Origin: Rugamonas fusca
GTDB lineage: Bacteria > Pseudomonadota > Gammaproteobacteria > Burkholderiales > Burkholderiaceae_D
Assembly (NCBI RefSeq): GCF_014042365.1
Contig: NZ_JACEZS010000018.1
Location: 55,512-119,511, forward strand
Direction of reading: 5' to 3'
DNA length: 64,000 nucleotides
Made by a program: the position numbers and the translations under genes. The notes under the pieces are model-generated. The model worked only from the letters and a program-made list of their open reading frames with translations, was not told the origin of the DNA and searched no databases. Of the stretch, positions 45,982 to 54,876 are shown piece by piece. Within the stretch, counting starts at the first letter, position 1. Each line of letters opens with the position of its first letter.

Positions 45982-46173
45982 TGCAGCATGACAGGGCCGG
46001 GTCTGGCTCTGCAGTAGGAATAGGCTGACAAAGCTGCATGTTGCTAACCTACATGGGGGCGACTAGTCCTCTTATGTTCGCTATCTAACTTAACGCTTAA
46101 AGTAACTGCACTACGCGAGGCGTTTGTTATCCGCCTCGCCTGCCATCTGTACTTTAAGTCTGCGAGGAAGAAA

Positions 46174-46983
46174 ATGAACAACACTCAACTTGTTGCCATC
46201 GACGAAGCGCCGCGCGCCCGTGGCGCCTCCGCCCAATCGCGCGAGCTCAAGCTTGTGTCACGGCCGGTTGTCAGCCACAGCGGTACCCAGCAGAACGAGT
46301 TGCTGGCCGCCCTCCCGCGCGAAGTGCTGGAATCGCTGTTCGAACACCTGGAACTGGTACAACTGCCGTTCGGCAAGGAACTTTTCACCTACGGCGCCAC
46401 GCTCGATTACGTGTACTTCCCCACCACGGCCATCGTGTCGTTGCTGTATGTGATGGAAGACGGCGCCACCACGGAAATCGCGGTGGTCGGCCATGAAGGC
46501 GTGGCTGGCGTGTCGCTGTTCGCCGGTGAACGGGCCATGTGCAGCGCCGTGGTGCAAAGCGCTGGCTATGGCTACCGTCTCAAGGCCCAGCAACTGCGCG
46601 ACGCCTTCAACCAGGGCGGCGCCCTGCCCCAGCTGCTGATGCGCTACAACACGGCCCTGTTCGCGCAAATGGCGCAAAACACGGTGGGCGGCATGCACAG
46701 CTCGATCGAACAGAAACTGTGCCGCTGGCTGCTGGACCGCCTCGATCGTTCACCCTCGAACGAATTGAAAGTGACGCAAGAAATGATTTCCATCATGCTC
46801 GGCGTACGGCGCGAAAGCATCACGGCCGCCGCCGGCAAGCTGCAGGACGAAGGCATGATCACCTATCGCCGCGGCAACATCACGGTGCTCGATCGTCCAG
46901 GTCTGGAACAGTATGCGGGCGAGTGCTACAAGGTGGCGAAGACGGAATATGACCGTCTGCTGCTGGATGTGGCGCGCTGCTGA
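46174..46983 (+). CDS. Crp/Fnr-family transcriptional regulator
   Basis: A 269-residue regulator. An N-terminal extension of about 35 residues precedes the cyclic-nucleotide-binding fold (about 45-175; FGKELFTYGATLDYVYFPTTAIVSLLYVMEDGATTEIAVVGHEG). A C-terminal helix-turn-helix follows (VTQEMISIMLGVRRESITAAAGKLQDEGMI, about 210-240). No FNR-type N-terminal cysteine cluster is present and the usual cAMP-contact Arg-Ser is not obvious, so the ligand is unknown. GAGGAAG lies before the ATG. Its 3' end overlaps the convergent sensor kinase gene by about 100 bases. The 192-base upstream gap presumably holds its promoter. Confidence 0.88.
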   Translation: MNNTQLVAIDEAPRARGASAQSRELKLVSRPVVSHSGTQQNELLAALPREVLESLFEHLELVQLPFGKELFTYGATLDYVYFPTTAIVSLLYVMEDGATTEIAVVGHEGVAGVSLFAGERAMCSAVVQSAGYGYRLKAQQLRDAFNQGGALPQLLMRYNTALFAQMAQNTVGGMHSSIEQKLCRWLLDRLDRSPSNELKVTQEMISIMLGVRRESITAAAGKLQDEGMITYRRGNITVLDRPGLEQYAGECYKVAKTEYDRLLLDVARC

Positions 46984-48592
46984 CCGCACTGTTGACCGCG
47001 CTGTTGAGCGCGCTGTTGACCGCATTACTGACCGCATTGCCGACACTGCCCGCGCCGCAGGTCGGCGCACCCGCGGCAGCGCCGGGGGTCGCTGCGTTGG
47101 TCGCCGTATTTGCCGTATTTGACGCATTGGCCGCGTTCGCCGCATTGGCCGCCATGGCCGCCAGTTCGGGCGGCTGTGCCACCCCGGCCGCCGGCTTGCG
47201 GCGCAACGGGATGTGCGCTTCCACACACGTTCCCGCATCATTGCGGCCACGCCGTATGGTCAGCGTGCCGCCCAGCAGCAAGGCCCGCTCCCGCATCCCC
47301 AGGATGCCGTGCGACATGGGCTTGGCCACCGTGTTGGCCGCAATCCCCACGCCATCATCGATCACGCGCAGCACCAGGCCATCCACGGTGCGGCGCAGCA
47401 TGACGGACACCCGGCCCGCCTTGGCGTACTTGCGGATATTGGTCAGCGATTCCTGGACGATGCGGAACAGCGCGATCGACAAATCGCCCGAGCGGCCCGC
47501 ATCCTTTTCCAGCTCCGCTGAAATGTCGACGTCGCAGCGCACCTGGGCCATACGGCTGAACTCGTCGCAATAGCTTTCGATGGCCGCGCACAGGCCCAGG
47601 TTGTCGAGCAGGCTGGGGCGCAGGTTCTCGACGATGCGGCGCTTCATCTCCACCGTCTCCACCAGCGTGGCGCGGGCGCGGCGCAACTGGGTGGCCAGTT
47701 CCGGCGCCGTCTTTTGCAATTGCTGGGTAACGGCCGCGATATCCATGCCGATCGAGGTCAGGTTGGCGCCCAGCTCGTCATGCAGTTCGCGCGACAGCCG
47801 CACCTTCTCCTCCTCGCTGATGCTGATCAGGTGGCGTGACAGCACGGACAACTGCTCGGTACGCTGTGCCACGGTCGATTCCAGGTTTTCATTGGCCTTT
47901 TGCAAGGCATGCTCGACGGCGGCCCGGTTCTGGAAACTGCGCCGCACCAGCTGATAGAACATGATCAGCACGATGATGGCCACGGCGTTGATGCCCATGC
48001 CCAGCAGCACGGCCTTTTGGTACTCGTGGTAGAACATGGCGCTGCGCGCGGCCAGCGTTTCATACTGTTCCTGCTCCATGATCACCACCTGGAGCCGGAT
48101 CTCGTCCATGCTGGAGCGGCCATCGCTGACCTTGGCGATCTTGACGATCTCGTCCAGCCCGCCTTCGCGATAGACGTCGATCGACTGATTCAGCAGCGCC
48201 AGCTTGCGGCGCACCAAGGTACGGAGCTGGGCCAGGTTGCGCAGCTGGGACGGGCTGTCAGCCAGCAGCTTTTCCAGTTCCTTGAATTCGGCTTCCGATT
48301 CCGTCACGGCCGTGCGGGCCGGGCCCAGGTAGGATTCGCGGCCGGAGATGAAATAGCCGCGCAGGCTGCTTTCCGCATCCAGCACCAGCACGTTCAGGTA
48401 TTGCAGGCGGTCGGCCACCCGCGAGCTCTGGCTTTGCAGGAAGTTGGCGCCCTTGAGCGACTGCAAATTGTGGAACAGGCTGAATCCATTGGCGATCAGG
48501 ATCAGCACGCACGTAACGCACAATATGGTCTTGTACAGCGGCAGACGGTGCAAGGGTGCCGTCGTGGCGGTGAAATACATCCTGATAAGCAT
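46880..48592 (-). CDS. CHASE3 sensor histidine kinase (NarX/DegS-like)
   Basis: A kinase of about 570 residues. TM1 (about residues 20-40) is followed by a CHASE3-type helical extracellular sensor (about 45-190; VLDAESSLRGYFISGRESYLGP). TM2 (about 195-217) and a coiled coil come next. The HisKA_3 dimerisation domain has SRELHDELGANLTSIG, and the ATPase domain has VIDDGVGIA and GILGMRERALLLGG. The tail from about residue 485 is low complexity (AANAANAANAS..., AVNSALNSAVNSAV) and runs antisense through the end of the Crp-type gene. The start is uncertain: ATG 48592, ATG 48580 and GTG 48613 are all in frame and none has a clear Shine-Dalgarno. Its partner regulator lies 111 bases upstream. Confidence 0.88.
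   Translation of the reverse strand: MLIRMYFTATTAPLHRLPLYKTILCVTCVLILIANGFSLFHNLQSLKGANFLQSQSSRVADRLQYLNVLVLDAESSLRGYFISGRESYLGPARTAVTESEAEFKELEKLLADSPSQLRNLAQLRTLVRRKLALLNQSIDVYREGGLDEIVKIAKVSDGRSSMDEIRLQVVIMEQEQYETLAARSAMFYHEYQKAVLLGMGINAVAIIVLIMFYQLVRRSFQNRAAVEHALQKANENLESTVAQRTEQLSVLSRHLISISEEEKVRLSRELHDELGANLTSIGMDIAAVTQQLQKTAPELATQLRRARATLVETVEMKRRIVENLRPSLLDNLGLCAAIESYCDEFSRMAQVRCDVDISAELEKDAGRSGDLSIALFRIVQESLTNIRKYAKAGRVSVMLRRTVDGLVLRVIDDGVGIAANTVAKPMSHGILGMRERALLLGGTLTIRRGRNDAGTCVEAHIPLRRKPAAGVAQPPELAAMAANAANAANASNTANTATNAATPGAAAGAPTCGAGSVGNAVSNAVNSALNSAVNSAVSSAPHPAADGHIPSSPPCSTRPHTVPDLDDRAP
46981..47036. repeat. 12-bp tandem repeat in the kinase tail
   Basis: Four 12-base units of the type CTGTTGACCGCG (46989-47036), preceded by a partial unit that begins exactly at the Crp-type stop codon. 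Unit length is a multiple of three, so the kinase frame stays open and gains AVNS-type tetrapeptides. This looks like slippage-driven growth. Confidence 0.8.
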
Positions 48593-48703
48593 CCTTCGAG
48601 AGGTTAGTCGCACAGTTGCGCCAAGCTATCCCATTATAGTCTGGGCGGCCAACTGTCGCAGCGCAGCAGCCCTACCGTGCGCACCTCTCGCAATCAACTG
48701 GTT

Positions 48704-49336
48704 TCAGTCGAGCAGATTATTTTTCATCGCGTAATAGGTCAGGTCGCTGTTGGACTGCATGCCCATTTTTTCCATGATGCGGGTGCGGTAGGTGCTCACC
48801 GTCTTGATGCTCAGCGACAGGGCCACGCCGATGTCGCTCACGGTGGCGCCGCGGGCCAGCCGCAGGAACACCTGGAATTCGCGGTCCGACAGCTCCGTGT
48901 GGGGCGCCGTGTTGGGGTCGCGGTCGAAGGTCTGGGCCAGCAACTCGCCCACGGTGGCGCTCACGTAGCGCCGCCCCTGGTAGACGGTGCGCACGGCCGT
49001 GATCAGCTCGTCGGCTTCGCATTCCTTGTTCAGGTAGCCATTGGCGCCCATCTTGAACAGGTTGAGCGCGTACTGCTGGGCCGGATAGCCGGACAGGATC
49101 AGCACCGGCAAGTCCGGCTGGCCCTGGCGGATGGTGCGCAGCGTGTCGATACCGCTCTGGTCCGGCATGGCGATGTCAAGCAGCAGCACGTCGCAGATTT
49201 CGCGCCGTGCGATGTCGAGCGCCTCGCGCCCGCTACCCGCCTCGGCCACCACATCGAAGTCCTCGGCCGACGAAAAGATTTGCTTGAAGCCCGCGCGGAC
49301 TATCTGGTGGTCGTCACAAATGGCAACGCGTATCAT
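48704..49336 (-). CDS. NarL/FixJ-family response regulator
   Basis: A 210-residue regulator. Receiver acidic residues are CDDH (8-9), phospho-acceptor is Asp54 (LLLDIAMP), and Lys lies in GYLNKE. The LuxR-type HTH is C-terminal (LSDREFQVFLRLARGATVSDIGVALSLSIKTVSTYRTRIMEKM). GAGGGGAAACA precedes the ATG, a strong Shine-Dalgarno. It is upstream of the CHASE3 kinase on the same strand and is very likely its partner. Targets are unknown. Confidence 0.93.
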   Translation of the reverse strand: MIRVAICDDHQIVRAGFKQIFSSAEDFDVVAEAGSGREALDIARREICDVLLLDIAMPDQSGIDTLRTIRQGQPDLPVLILSGYPAQQYALNLFKMGANGYLNKECEADELITAVRTVYQGRRYVSATVGELLAQTFDRDPNTAPHTELSDREFQVFLRLARGATVSDIGVALSLSIKTVSTYRTRIMEKMGMQSNSDLTYYAMKNNLLD

Positions 49337-49499
49337 TGTTTCCCCTCGTGGCGCTGGAACCGGAACCGGCGGTTCCCTGTCTCACGCCACCTTCGCCAGT
49401 ATATTTGCATACTGGCAAAAAAATAAACATTAATATTATAGCACTGAAGATTTAACATTGCGATTTAACACTCCCGCCAGCAGGGTTACGGCGTGGACG

Positions 49500-49531
49500 A
49501 AAAAAAAGACGCCTGGTGCGCGCCTTTTTTT
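49500..49531 (-). terminator. Intrinsic terminator after the MerR-type gene
   Basis: An A8-GACGC...GCGCC-T7 arrangement gives a short GC stem with one mismatch, flanked by A and T runs. It is therefore usable from either side. It lies 14 bases past the MerR-type stop and probably ends the translation operon. Confidence 0.65.
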
Positions 49532-49544
49532 CCACTGCGCCCGC

Positions 49545-49955
49545 TCACTGGAGCAGGGTCAGTATCGCCAACAGTTCGCTGCGTATCAGCGCCCGGTCCA
49601 AGGGCGGAACGGCGGCTGGCGGCGCGCTGCCGTCCAGGCCGGAGGCCCCATCATACTCCCCTTGCGCCGAATCGGTCGTCCGGCTGTCCAGTTTATTGCG
49701 CGCGCCACTGATGGTAAAGCCTTGTTCATAGAGCAGTTCGCGGATGCGCCGGATCAGCAGCACTTCATGGTGCTGGTAATAGCGCCGGTTGCCGCGTCGC
49801 TTGACGGGCTTGAGCTGGGTGAATTCCTGCTCCCAGTAGCGCAGCACGTGCGGCTTGACCCCGCACAGCTCGCTCACCTCGCCGATCGTGAAGTAGCGCT
49901 TGGCCGGAATCGGCGGCAATACGGCCAGTTCGGTCTTGGCGAGGCGGTCGTTCAT
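49545..49955 (-). CDS. MerR-family transcriptional regulator
   Basis: A 136-residue regulator found next to ihfA in most beta- and gammaproteobacteria. The MerR HTH is RYFTIGEVSELCGVKPHVLRYWEQEF (about residues 20-45), followed by a wing (PVKRRGNRRYYQHHEVLLIRRI). A short dimerisation helix and a Ser/Ala-rich tail complete it. There is no metal-binding Cys cluster, so it is not a metal sensor of the classical type. It is the last gene of the operon, 16 bases after ihfA. Confidence 0.92.
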   Translation of the reverse strand: MNDRLAKTELAVLPPIPAKRYFTIGEVSELCGVKPHVLRYWEQEFTQLKPVKRRGNRRYYQHHEVLLIRRIRELLYEQGFTISGARNKLDSRTTDSAQGEYDGASGLDGSAPPAAVPPLDRALIRSELLAILTLLQ

Positions 49956-49971
49956 GGCGGATCAGTCCCTG

Positions 49972-50322
49972 TCAGGCGGCACGGGCCATGGCCGGATTGC
50001 TTTCCTCGACCATGCCCTTGAGCTTCTGGCTGGCGTGGAAGGTCACCACGCGGCGCGCCGTGATGGGGATCTCCTCGCCCGTCTTGGGGTTGCGACCCGG
50101 CCGCTGCGGCTTGTCGCGCAGCTGGAAGTTGCCGAAACCGGACAGCTTGACGGCCTCGCCGCGCTCGAGCGCGTTGCGGATCTCGTCGAAGAAGGTCTCG
50201 ACCATGTCCTTCGCTTCCCGCTTGTTGAGCCCGACTTGCTCGAACAGCAATTCGGCCAGCTCCGCCTTGGTCAGCGTCGGCAAATCTTTTTCCGCTTCCT
50301 GGCGTACCTTGGCCACCTGCAT
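49972..50322 (-). CDS. ihfA: Integration host factor alpha subunit
   Basis: A DNA-bending protein acting with IhfB in transcription, recombination and replication. From ATG 50322 it is 116 residues. The conserved core is LTKAELAELLFEQVGLNKREAKDMVE. The DNA-intercalating arm has GRNPKTGEEIPITARRVVTFHAS with Pro of the beta-ribbon. It has an N-terminal extension of about 15 residues compared with E. coli IhfA (99). The start is uncertain: no good Shine-Dalgarno precedes 50322, and the frame continues to a TTG at 50409. It lies between pheT and the merR-type gene as in E. coli. Confidence 0.9.
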   Translation of the reverse strand: MQVAKVRQEAEKDLPTLTKAELAELLFEQVGLNKREAKDMVETFFDEIRNALERGEAVKLSGFGNFQLRDKPQRPGRNPKTGEEIPITARRVVTFHASQKLKGMVEESNPAMARAA

Positions 50323-50453
50323 GGCGCGATGCAAATCGGCTGCCAGTGCGGATTGAAGGACGGCGGTATCCACGTCGTTGGTAGTAATTTTACAGCCCTG
50401 CCTTATCAAAATATGGGGGAATCCGGACCGGGCCGGACTCCCGTTGATTGCCC

Positions 50454-52880
50454 TCAGGCACGCAAGCGTGCGCCCTGCTTTTGCCTGACCGCATCGGCCA
50501 GCGCGGCCATCACGGCATCGACCACATCGTCCTGCAGGGTGTTTTGAGTATCTTGCAAGCTAAAGCGGAAAGCAAGCGATTTTTCGTCCGCCTCCAGCCC
50601 CTTGCCGCGATATTCATCAAACAAAACAATAGCTTGCACAATCTTGCCCTGTGGATTTTCTTGCACCACAGCATTAAATGCGTCGAGCAGGTCTTGCGCC
50701 GGCACGCTGTGCTTGACCACCACGGCCAGGTCGCGGGTGGCGCCGGGGAACTTGGAGATTTCCGCATAGACGGGCACAGAACGTTGCTCAAGAGCAGCGG
50801 CGTCGACTTCGAACACGACCGGCGCCTGCGGCAAGTCATACTTCTGCATCCAGCGCGGGTGCAGCTCGCCCAGGTAGCCCACGGTCTTGCCGTCCAGCTC
50901 GATGCGCGCCGAACGGCCGGGGTGCAGGGCCGGTTGCTCGGCCTTCACGAAACGGGCCACGGCCGGCGCGAACAACTGCTCCAGGTCGGCCTTGACGTCG
51001 AAGAAATCGACGTTGCGCGAGGCCTGGCCCCACTGCTCGTCGGCCACCGGACCGTAGGCCATGGCGGCCACGCGCTTGGGCTGGTGGTAGCCGGCCACGG
51101 TCAGCGGGCCATCGGCCACGCTGGCGTCGCGCAGGTAGACGGCGCCGATCTCGAACACGCGCACGCGGCTGGCCTTGCGGTTCAGATTGTAGCGCACGTT
51201 GGCCACCAGGCTGGCGATCAGCGACGAGCGCATCACGCTCAGCTGGCTGGCGATCGGGTTCTGCAGCTTGATCGGCGCGTCGTTGGCGCAGAAGTCCTGC
51301 TCCCAGGCCGCTTCCACGAAGCTCATGTTGACCACTTCCTGGTAACCGAGGTCGGCCAGCTGGTGACGCACGGCGAACGGCGAACGGGTGTTCTCGGGCG
51401 CGATGATCATGGTGTTGGCGGCCACCGGCGCCACGGTCGGGATGTTCTCGAAGCCGTACACGCGCGCCACTTCCTCGATCAGGTCTTCCTCGATCTCGAT
51501 GTCGAAACGGTAGGTCGGCGCCGTCACGCTGAACACGCCGTCGGCCACCGTGAACGGCAGCGCCAGGCGGGTGAAGATGTCGGCGATGGCCGCGTCGTCC
51601 AGCGCCACGCCGATCACCTTGCGGGCGCGCTCGGCGCGCATGGACACGGGCTGGCGCTGCGGCAGGTTCACCACGTGGTCGTCGACCGGGCCGACCAGGG
51701 TTTGCGCCGTGCCGCAGATCTCCAGGATCAGCGCGGTGATGCGCTCGATGTGTTCCACGGTGGTGGCAAAGTCCACGCCGCGCTCGAAGCGGTGCGCGGC
51801 GTCGGTCGAGAAGTTGTAGCGGCGCGCGCGGCCCTGGATGGCGTTCGGATGCCAGAACGCCGCTTCCAGGTAAATGCTGTCCGTCTCCAGCGACACGGCC
51901 GTGGCGTCGCCGCCCATGATGCCGGCCAGCGATTCGAGTTCCTGGTCGTCGGCGATCACGCCCACCCATTCGTCCACCGTGATGGTGTTACCGTTGAGCA
52001 GCTTGATGGTTTCGCCGGCCTTGCCCCAGCGTACGTCCAGGCCGCCGTGGATCTTGGCCAGGTCGAACACGTGCGACGGACGGCCCAGTTCCAGCATCAC
52101 ATAGTTGGAAATGTCGACCAGGGCCGACACGGGGCGCTGGCCGCTGCGCTCGAGGCGCTGCTTCATCCAGTCCGGCGTGCTGGCCTTGGCGTTCAGGTGG
52201 CGGATCACGCGGCCCGAGAAGCGGCCGCACAGGTCAGGCGCCGACACTTTCACGGGCAGCACCTCGTCGCAGGTGACGGCCACGGGACGGCACTGGGGTG
52301 CGTTCAGCGGCACGCCCGTCAGGGCCGACACTTCGCGCGCCACGCCCAGCACGGACAGGCAGTCGGCCTTGTTCGGGGTCAGCTTGATGGTGAACTTGAG
52401 GTCGTTGAGCGCGTAGTAATCGCGGAAGTTCTTGCCGACCGGCGCGTCGTCGGGCAGCTCCAGCAGGCCCGCGCCCTCTTCCGACAGCTTCAGTTCCTTG
52501 GCCGAGCACAGCATGCCCTGCGACTCCACGCCGCGCAGCTGGCCCACCTTGATTTCGAACGGCTTGCCGTCCGCGCCGGGCGGCAGCATGGCGCCGGCCA
52601 TCGCGCACACCACCTTCAGGCCGGGGCGCACGTTGGGCGCGCCGCACACGATGCTGAGCAAAGTGCCCGTGCCCACGTCCACCTGGCACACGTTCAGGCG
52701 GTCGGCGTTGGGGTGCTTCATCATCTCGCGCACGTGGCCCACCACCACGTTCGAGAACGGCGGCGCCACCGCTTCCACTTCTTCTACTTCCAGGCCGGAC
52801 ATCGTCAACAGATGGGCCAGTTCGTCCGAAGTCATCTTCGGATCGACCATGGTACGGAGCCAGTTTTCGGAAAATTGCAT
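50454..52880 (-). CDS. pheT: Phenylalanine--tRNA ligase beta subunit
   Basis: The 808-residue large subunit of PheRS (alpha2beta2). Domains in order are the N-terminal EMAP-like tRNA-binding fold (GHVREMMKHPNADRLNVCQVDVG), the B3/B4 editing domain, the B5 domain, a catalytic-like core, and a C-terminal anticodon-binding FDX-ACB domain (KFPGATRDLAVVV). The start is the MQFSENWLR methionine, as in relatives. It follows pheS by 84 bases. Confidence 0.97.
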   Translation of the reverse strand: MQFSENWLRTMVDPKMTSDELAHLLTMSGLEVEEVEAVAPPFSNVVVGHVREMMKHPNADRLNVCQVDVGTGTLLSIVCGAPNVRPGLKVVCAMAGAMLPPGADGKPFEIKVGQLRGVESQGMLCSAKELKLSEEGAGLLELPDDAPVGKNFRDYYALNDLKFTIKLTPNKADCLSVLGVAREVSALTGVPLNAPQCRPVAVTCDEVLPVKVSAPDLCGRFSGRVIRHLNAKASTPDWMKQRLERSGQRPVSALVDISNYVMLELGRPSHVFDLAKIHGGLDVRWGKAGETIKLLNGNTITVDEWVGVIADDQELESLAGIMGGDATAVSLETDSIYLEAAFWHPNAIQGRARRYNFSTDAAHRFERGVDFATTVEHIERITALILEICGTAQTLVGPVDDHVVNLPQRQPVSMRAERARKVIGVALDDAAIADIFTRLALPFTVADGVFSVTAPTYRFDIEIEEDLIEEVARVYGFENIPTVAPVAANTMIIAPENTRSPFAVRHQLADLGYQEVVNMSFVEAAWEQDFCANDAPIKLQNPIASQLSVMRSSLIASLVANVRYNLNRKASRVRVFEIGAVYLRDASVADGPLTVAGYHQPKRVAAMAYGPVADEQWGQASRNVDFFDVKADLEQLFAPAVARFVKAEQPALHPGRSARIELDGKTVGYLGELHPRWMQKYDLPQAPVVFEVDAAALEQRSVPVYAEISKFPGATRDLAVVVKHSVPAQDLLDAFNAVVQENPQGKIVQAIVLFDEYRGKGLEADEKSLAFRFSLQDTQNTLQDDVVDAVMAALADAVRQKQGARLRA

Positions 52881-52964
52881 AATCAAGCTTTCAGCCGCAA
52901 AAATTGTTCAGAAAGCGGGAGCGCAATGGCGCTCGACCGCTAATGGTATAAACCGTTTAGACGA

Positions 52965-53984
52965 TTAGTTGAACTGCTTGAGGAAACGCAGGTCGCCTTC
53001 GTAGAACAGGCGCAGGTCGTTGATCCCGTAGCGCAGCATGGTCAGGCGCTCGAGGCCGGAGCCGAACGCGAAGCCGATGTACTTTTCCGGGTCCAGCCCG
53101 AAATTGCGCACCACGGTCGGATGCACCTGGCCCGAGCCGGACACTTCCAGCCAGCGGCCTTTCAGGGGACCGGAGCCGAACGCGATGTCGATCTCGGCCG
53201 ACGGTTCCGTGAACGGGAAGTACGAGGGGCGGAAGCGCACCTGCAGGTCGTCCGTCTCGAAGAAGGCCTTGACGAAGTTCAGGTACACGCCCTTCAGGTC
53301 GGCGAAGCTGATGTTTTCGGCGATCCACAGGCCTTCGACCTGGTGGAACATGGGCGAGTGGGTGGCGTCGCTGTCGACGCGGTAGGTGCGGCCCGGCGCG
53401 ATCACCTTGATCGGCGGCGTGTGGCTGCGCGCGTAGCGCACCTGCATCGGGCTGGTGTGGGTGCGCAGCAGCAGCGGCTTGCCTTCGCTGTCGTTGCCTT
53501 CGATGTAGAAGGTGTCCTGCATGGAGCGGGCCGGATGGTTTTCCGGGCTGTTCAGGGCCGTGAAGTTGGTCCAGTCGTTCTCGATCTCGGGGCCGTCGGC
53601 CACGTCGAAACCGATCGAGCGGAAGATCGCTTCGACCCGCTCCCAGGTGCGCATGACGGGATGGATGCCGCCGCCGGCGCGGCCGCGGCCAGGCAGCGAG
53701 ACGTCGATCGCCTCGGCATTCAAACGGGTTTGCATCTGGGCGTCGGCCAGCGCGTCGCGCCGGGCCGTCAGGGCCGCTTCGATCCGGCCCTTGGCGGCGT
53801 TGATCAGGGCGCCTTGCGCCTTGCGCTGCTCGGGGTCCAGCTTGCCCAGGCCCTTCATCAATTCGGTGATCTGGCCGGTCTTGCCCAGGTATTTGGCTTT
53901 GGCGTTTTCCAGTGCGGCCGCGTCATCTTGCGCGGCCATGAAATCCTGCACCGCGGAGGCGACGAGTTGTTCCAGGGAGTCCAT
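52965..53984 (-). CDS. pheS: Phenylalanine--tRNA ligase alpha subunit
   Basis: The catalytic subunit of PheRS, 339 residues. The N-terminal coiled coil (about residues 1-85) is followed by the class II core. Motif 2 is in LLRTHTSPMQVRYARSHTPPIKV and FHQVEGLWIAE, and motif 3 is in GFAFGSGLERLTMLRYG. The ATG 53984 is preceded by GAGGAAAA. A strong intrinsic terminator stands just before the gene, suggesting attenuation control. Confidence 0.97.
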   Translation of the reverse strand: MDSLEQLVASAVQDFMAAQDDAAALENAKAKYLGKTGQITELMKGLGKLDPEQRKAQGALINAAKGRIEAALTARRDALADAQMQTRLNAEAIDVSLPGRGRAGGGIHPVMRTWERVEAIFRSIGFDVADGPEIENDWTNFTALNSPENHPARSMQDTFYIEGNDSEGKPLLLRTHTSPMQVRYARSHTPPIKVIAPGRTYRVDSDATHSPMFHQVEGLWIAENISFADLKGVYLNFVKAFFETDDLQVRFRPSYFPFTEPSAEIDIAFGSGPLKGRWLEVSGSGQVHPTVVRNFGLDPEKYIGFAFGSGLERLTMLRYGINDLRLFYEGDLRFLKQFN

Positions 53985-54002
53985 GCTTTTCGTTTTCCTC
54001 AA

Positions 54003-54040
54003 TCAAAAACGGGGCACAGGTATAACACCTTTGCCCCGTT
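54003..54040 (-). terminator. Attenuator-like terminator between rplT and pheS
   Basis: Stem ACGGGGCA-C-AGGT with ACCT-T-TGCCCCGT around a 5-base loop, followed on the minus strand by a T4-5 run. It ends 19 bases upstream of the pheS ATG and after rplT, where E. coli has the pheST attenuator. A second perfect hairpin (9-bp arms, 54049-54067) stands immediately before it. Confidence 0.8.
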
Positions 54041-54048
54041 CTTTTGGT

Positions 54049-54067
54049 CGCCACCCCTGGGGTGGCG
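54049..54067 (-). repeat. Hairpin upstream of the pheS attenuator
   Basis: CGCCACCCC and GGGGTGGCG are 9-base arms around a single base. Placed between the rplT stop and the terminator, it could be a pause hairpin or part of an alternative fold. Confidence 0.6.
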
Positions 54068-54083
54068 CAGACAAAATCAATGC

Positions 54084-54443
54084 TTACGCAGCGATTTTTG
54101 CTTTCACAACGTTGACAATCGCAGCGAAGGCTGGCTTGTCCATCACAGCCATGTCGGCCAGGACTTTACGGTCCAGTTCGATCGAAGCTTTCTTCAGACC
54201 GTTCATGAATGCGCTGTACGTCACGCCATGCTCACGGGAAGCGGCGTTGATACGGGCGATCCACAGGCGGCGGAAGACGCGCTTCTTGTTACGACGGTCG
54301 CGGTAGGCGTACTGGCCAGCGCGCATCACTGCTTGCTTGGCAATACGGTATACCTTGCTGCGACGACCGCGGTAACCCTTGGCCAGGTTCAGTACTTTTT
54401 TATGACGGGCACGCGCAGTAACCCCACGTTTTACTCGAGGCAT
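54084..54443 (-). CDS. rplT: 50S ribosomal protein L20
   Basis: A 119-residue 23S rRNA-binding protein needed early in 50S assembly and, in known bacteria, an autogenous repressor of the rpmI-rplT mRNA. The basic N-terminal arm PRVKRGVTARARHKKVLNLAKGYRGRRSKVYRIAKQAV is diagnostic. AGGAGC precedes the ATG by four bases. It lies 25 bases after rpmI. Confidence 0.98.
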   Translation of the reverse strand: MPRVKRGVTARARHKKVLNLAKGYRGRRSKVYRIAKQAVMRAGQYAYRDRRNKKRVFRRLWIARINAASREHGVTYSAFMNGLKKASIELDRKVLADMAVMDKPAFAAIVNVVKAKIAA

Positions 54444-54468
54444 AGTAGCTCCTTAAATGAGTGTGAGA

Positions 54469-54666
54469 TTAAGCGGATGGCATCATACGCAGTACGGACG
54501 TCACGTCCGAAGCGTTGATGTTACGGGTGCCGCGCAGCTGACGCTTGTTTTTGGTGGTCTTCTTGGTCAGGATGTGGCGTTTGAACGCCATACCCGATTT
54601 AACGGTACCACCTGGACGCACGCGAAAACGCTTTTTCGCGGAGCTTTTGGTTTTCATTTTTGGCAT
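54469..54666 (-). CDS. rpmI: 50S ribosomal protein L35
   Basis: A 65-residue basic protein: MPKMKTKSSAKKRFRVRPGGTVK, then RHILTKKTTKNKRQLRGT. The ATG at 54666 was chosen over an upstream in-frame Met because L35 invariably starts MPKMKT. Pattern and length are canonical. Cotranscribed with rplT. Confidence 0.98.
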   Translation of the reverse strand: MPKMKTKSSAKKRFRVRPGGTVKSGMAFKRHILTKKTTKNKRQLRGTRNINASDVTSVLRMMPSA

Positions 54667-54836
54667 AGCAATCTGTCCTCTTACGGACAGCTCCATATCA
54701 ACAGGATTGCAGGTGGCAACACAACGTTGCACTTAGATGCCTGCTTTCACTTGTTAGTGCAGCGGATGCGAGTCCACTACATTACAACAGCCGGCCATTA
54801 TAGACCAACTGCCGCAATCGTGCACGCAAATTGCCA

Positions 54837-54858
54837 CCGGCGCCCGGGCGGGCGCCGG
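54837..54858 (-). repeat. GC hairpin between infC and rpmI
   Basis: Nine-base arms CCGGCGCCC and GGGCGCCGG with a 4-base loop, 18 bases past the infC stop. There is no T-run, so it is not a clear terminator. It may stabilise or process the mRNA. Confidence 0.5.
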
Positions 54859-54876
54859 CCGGCAGCTTGCGGCGTA

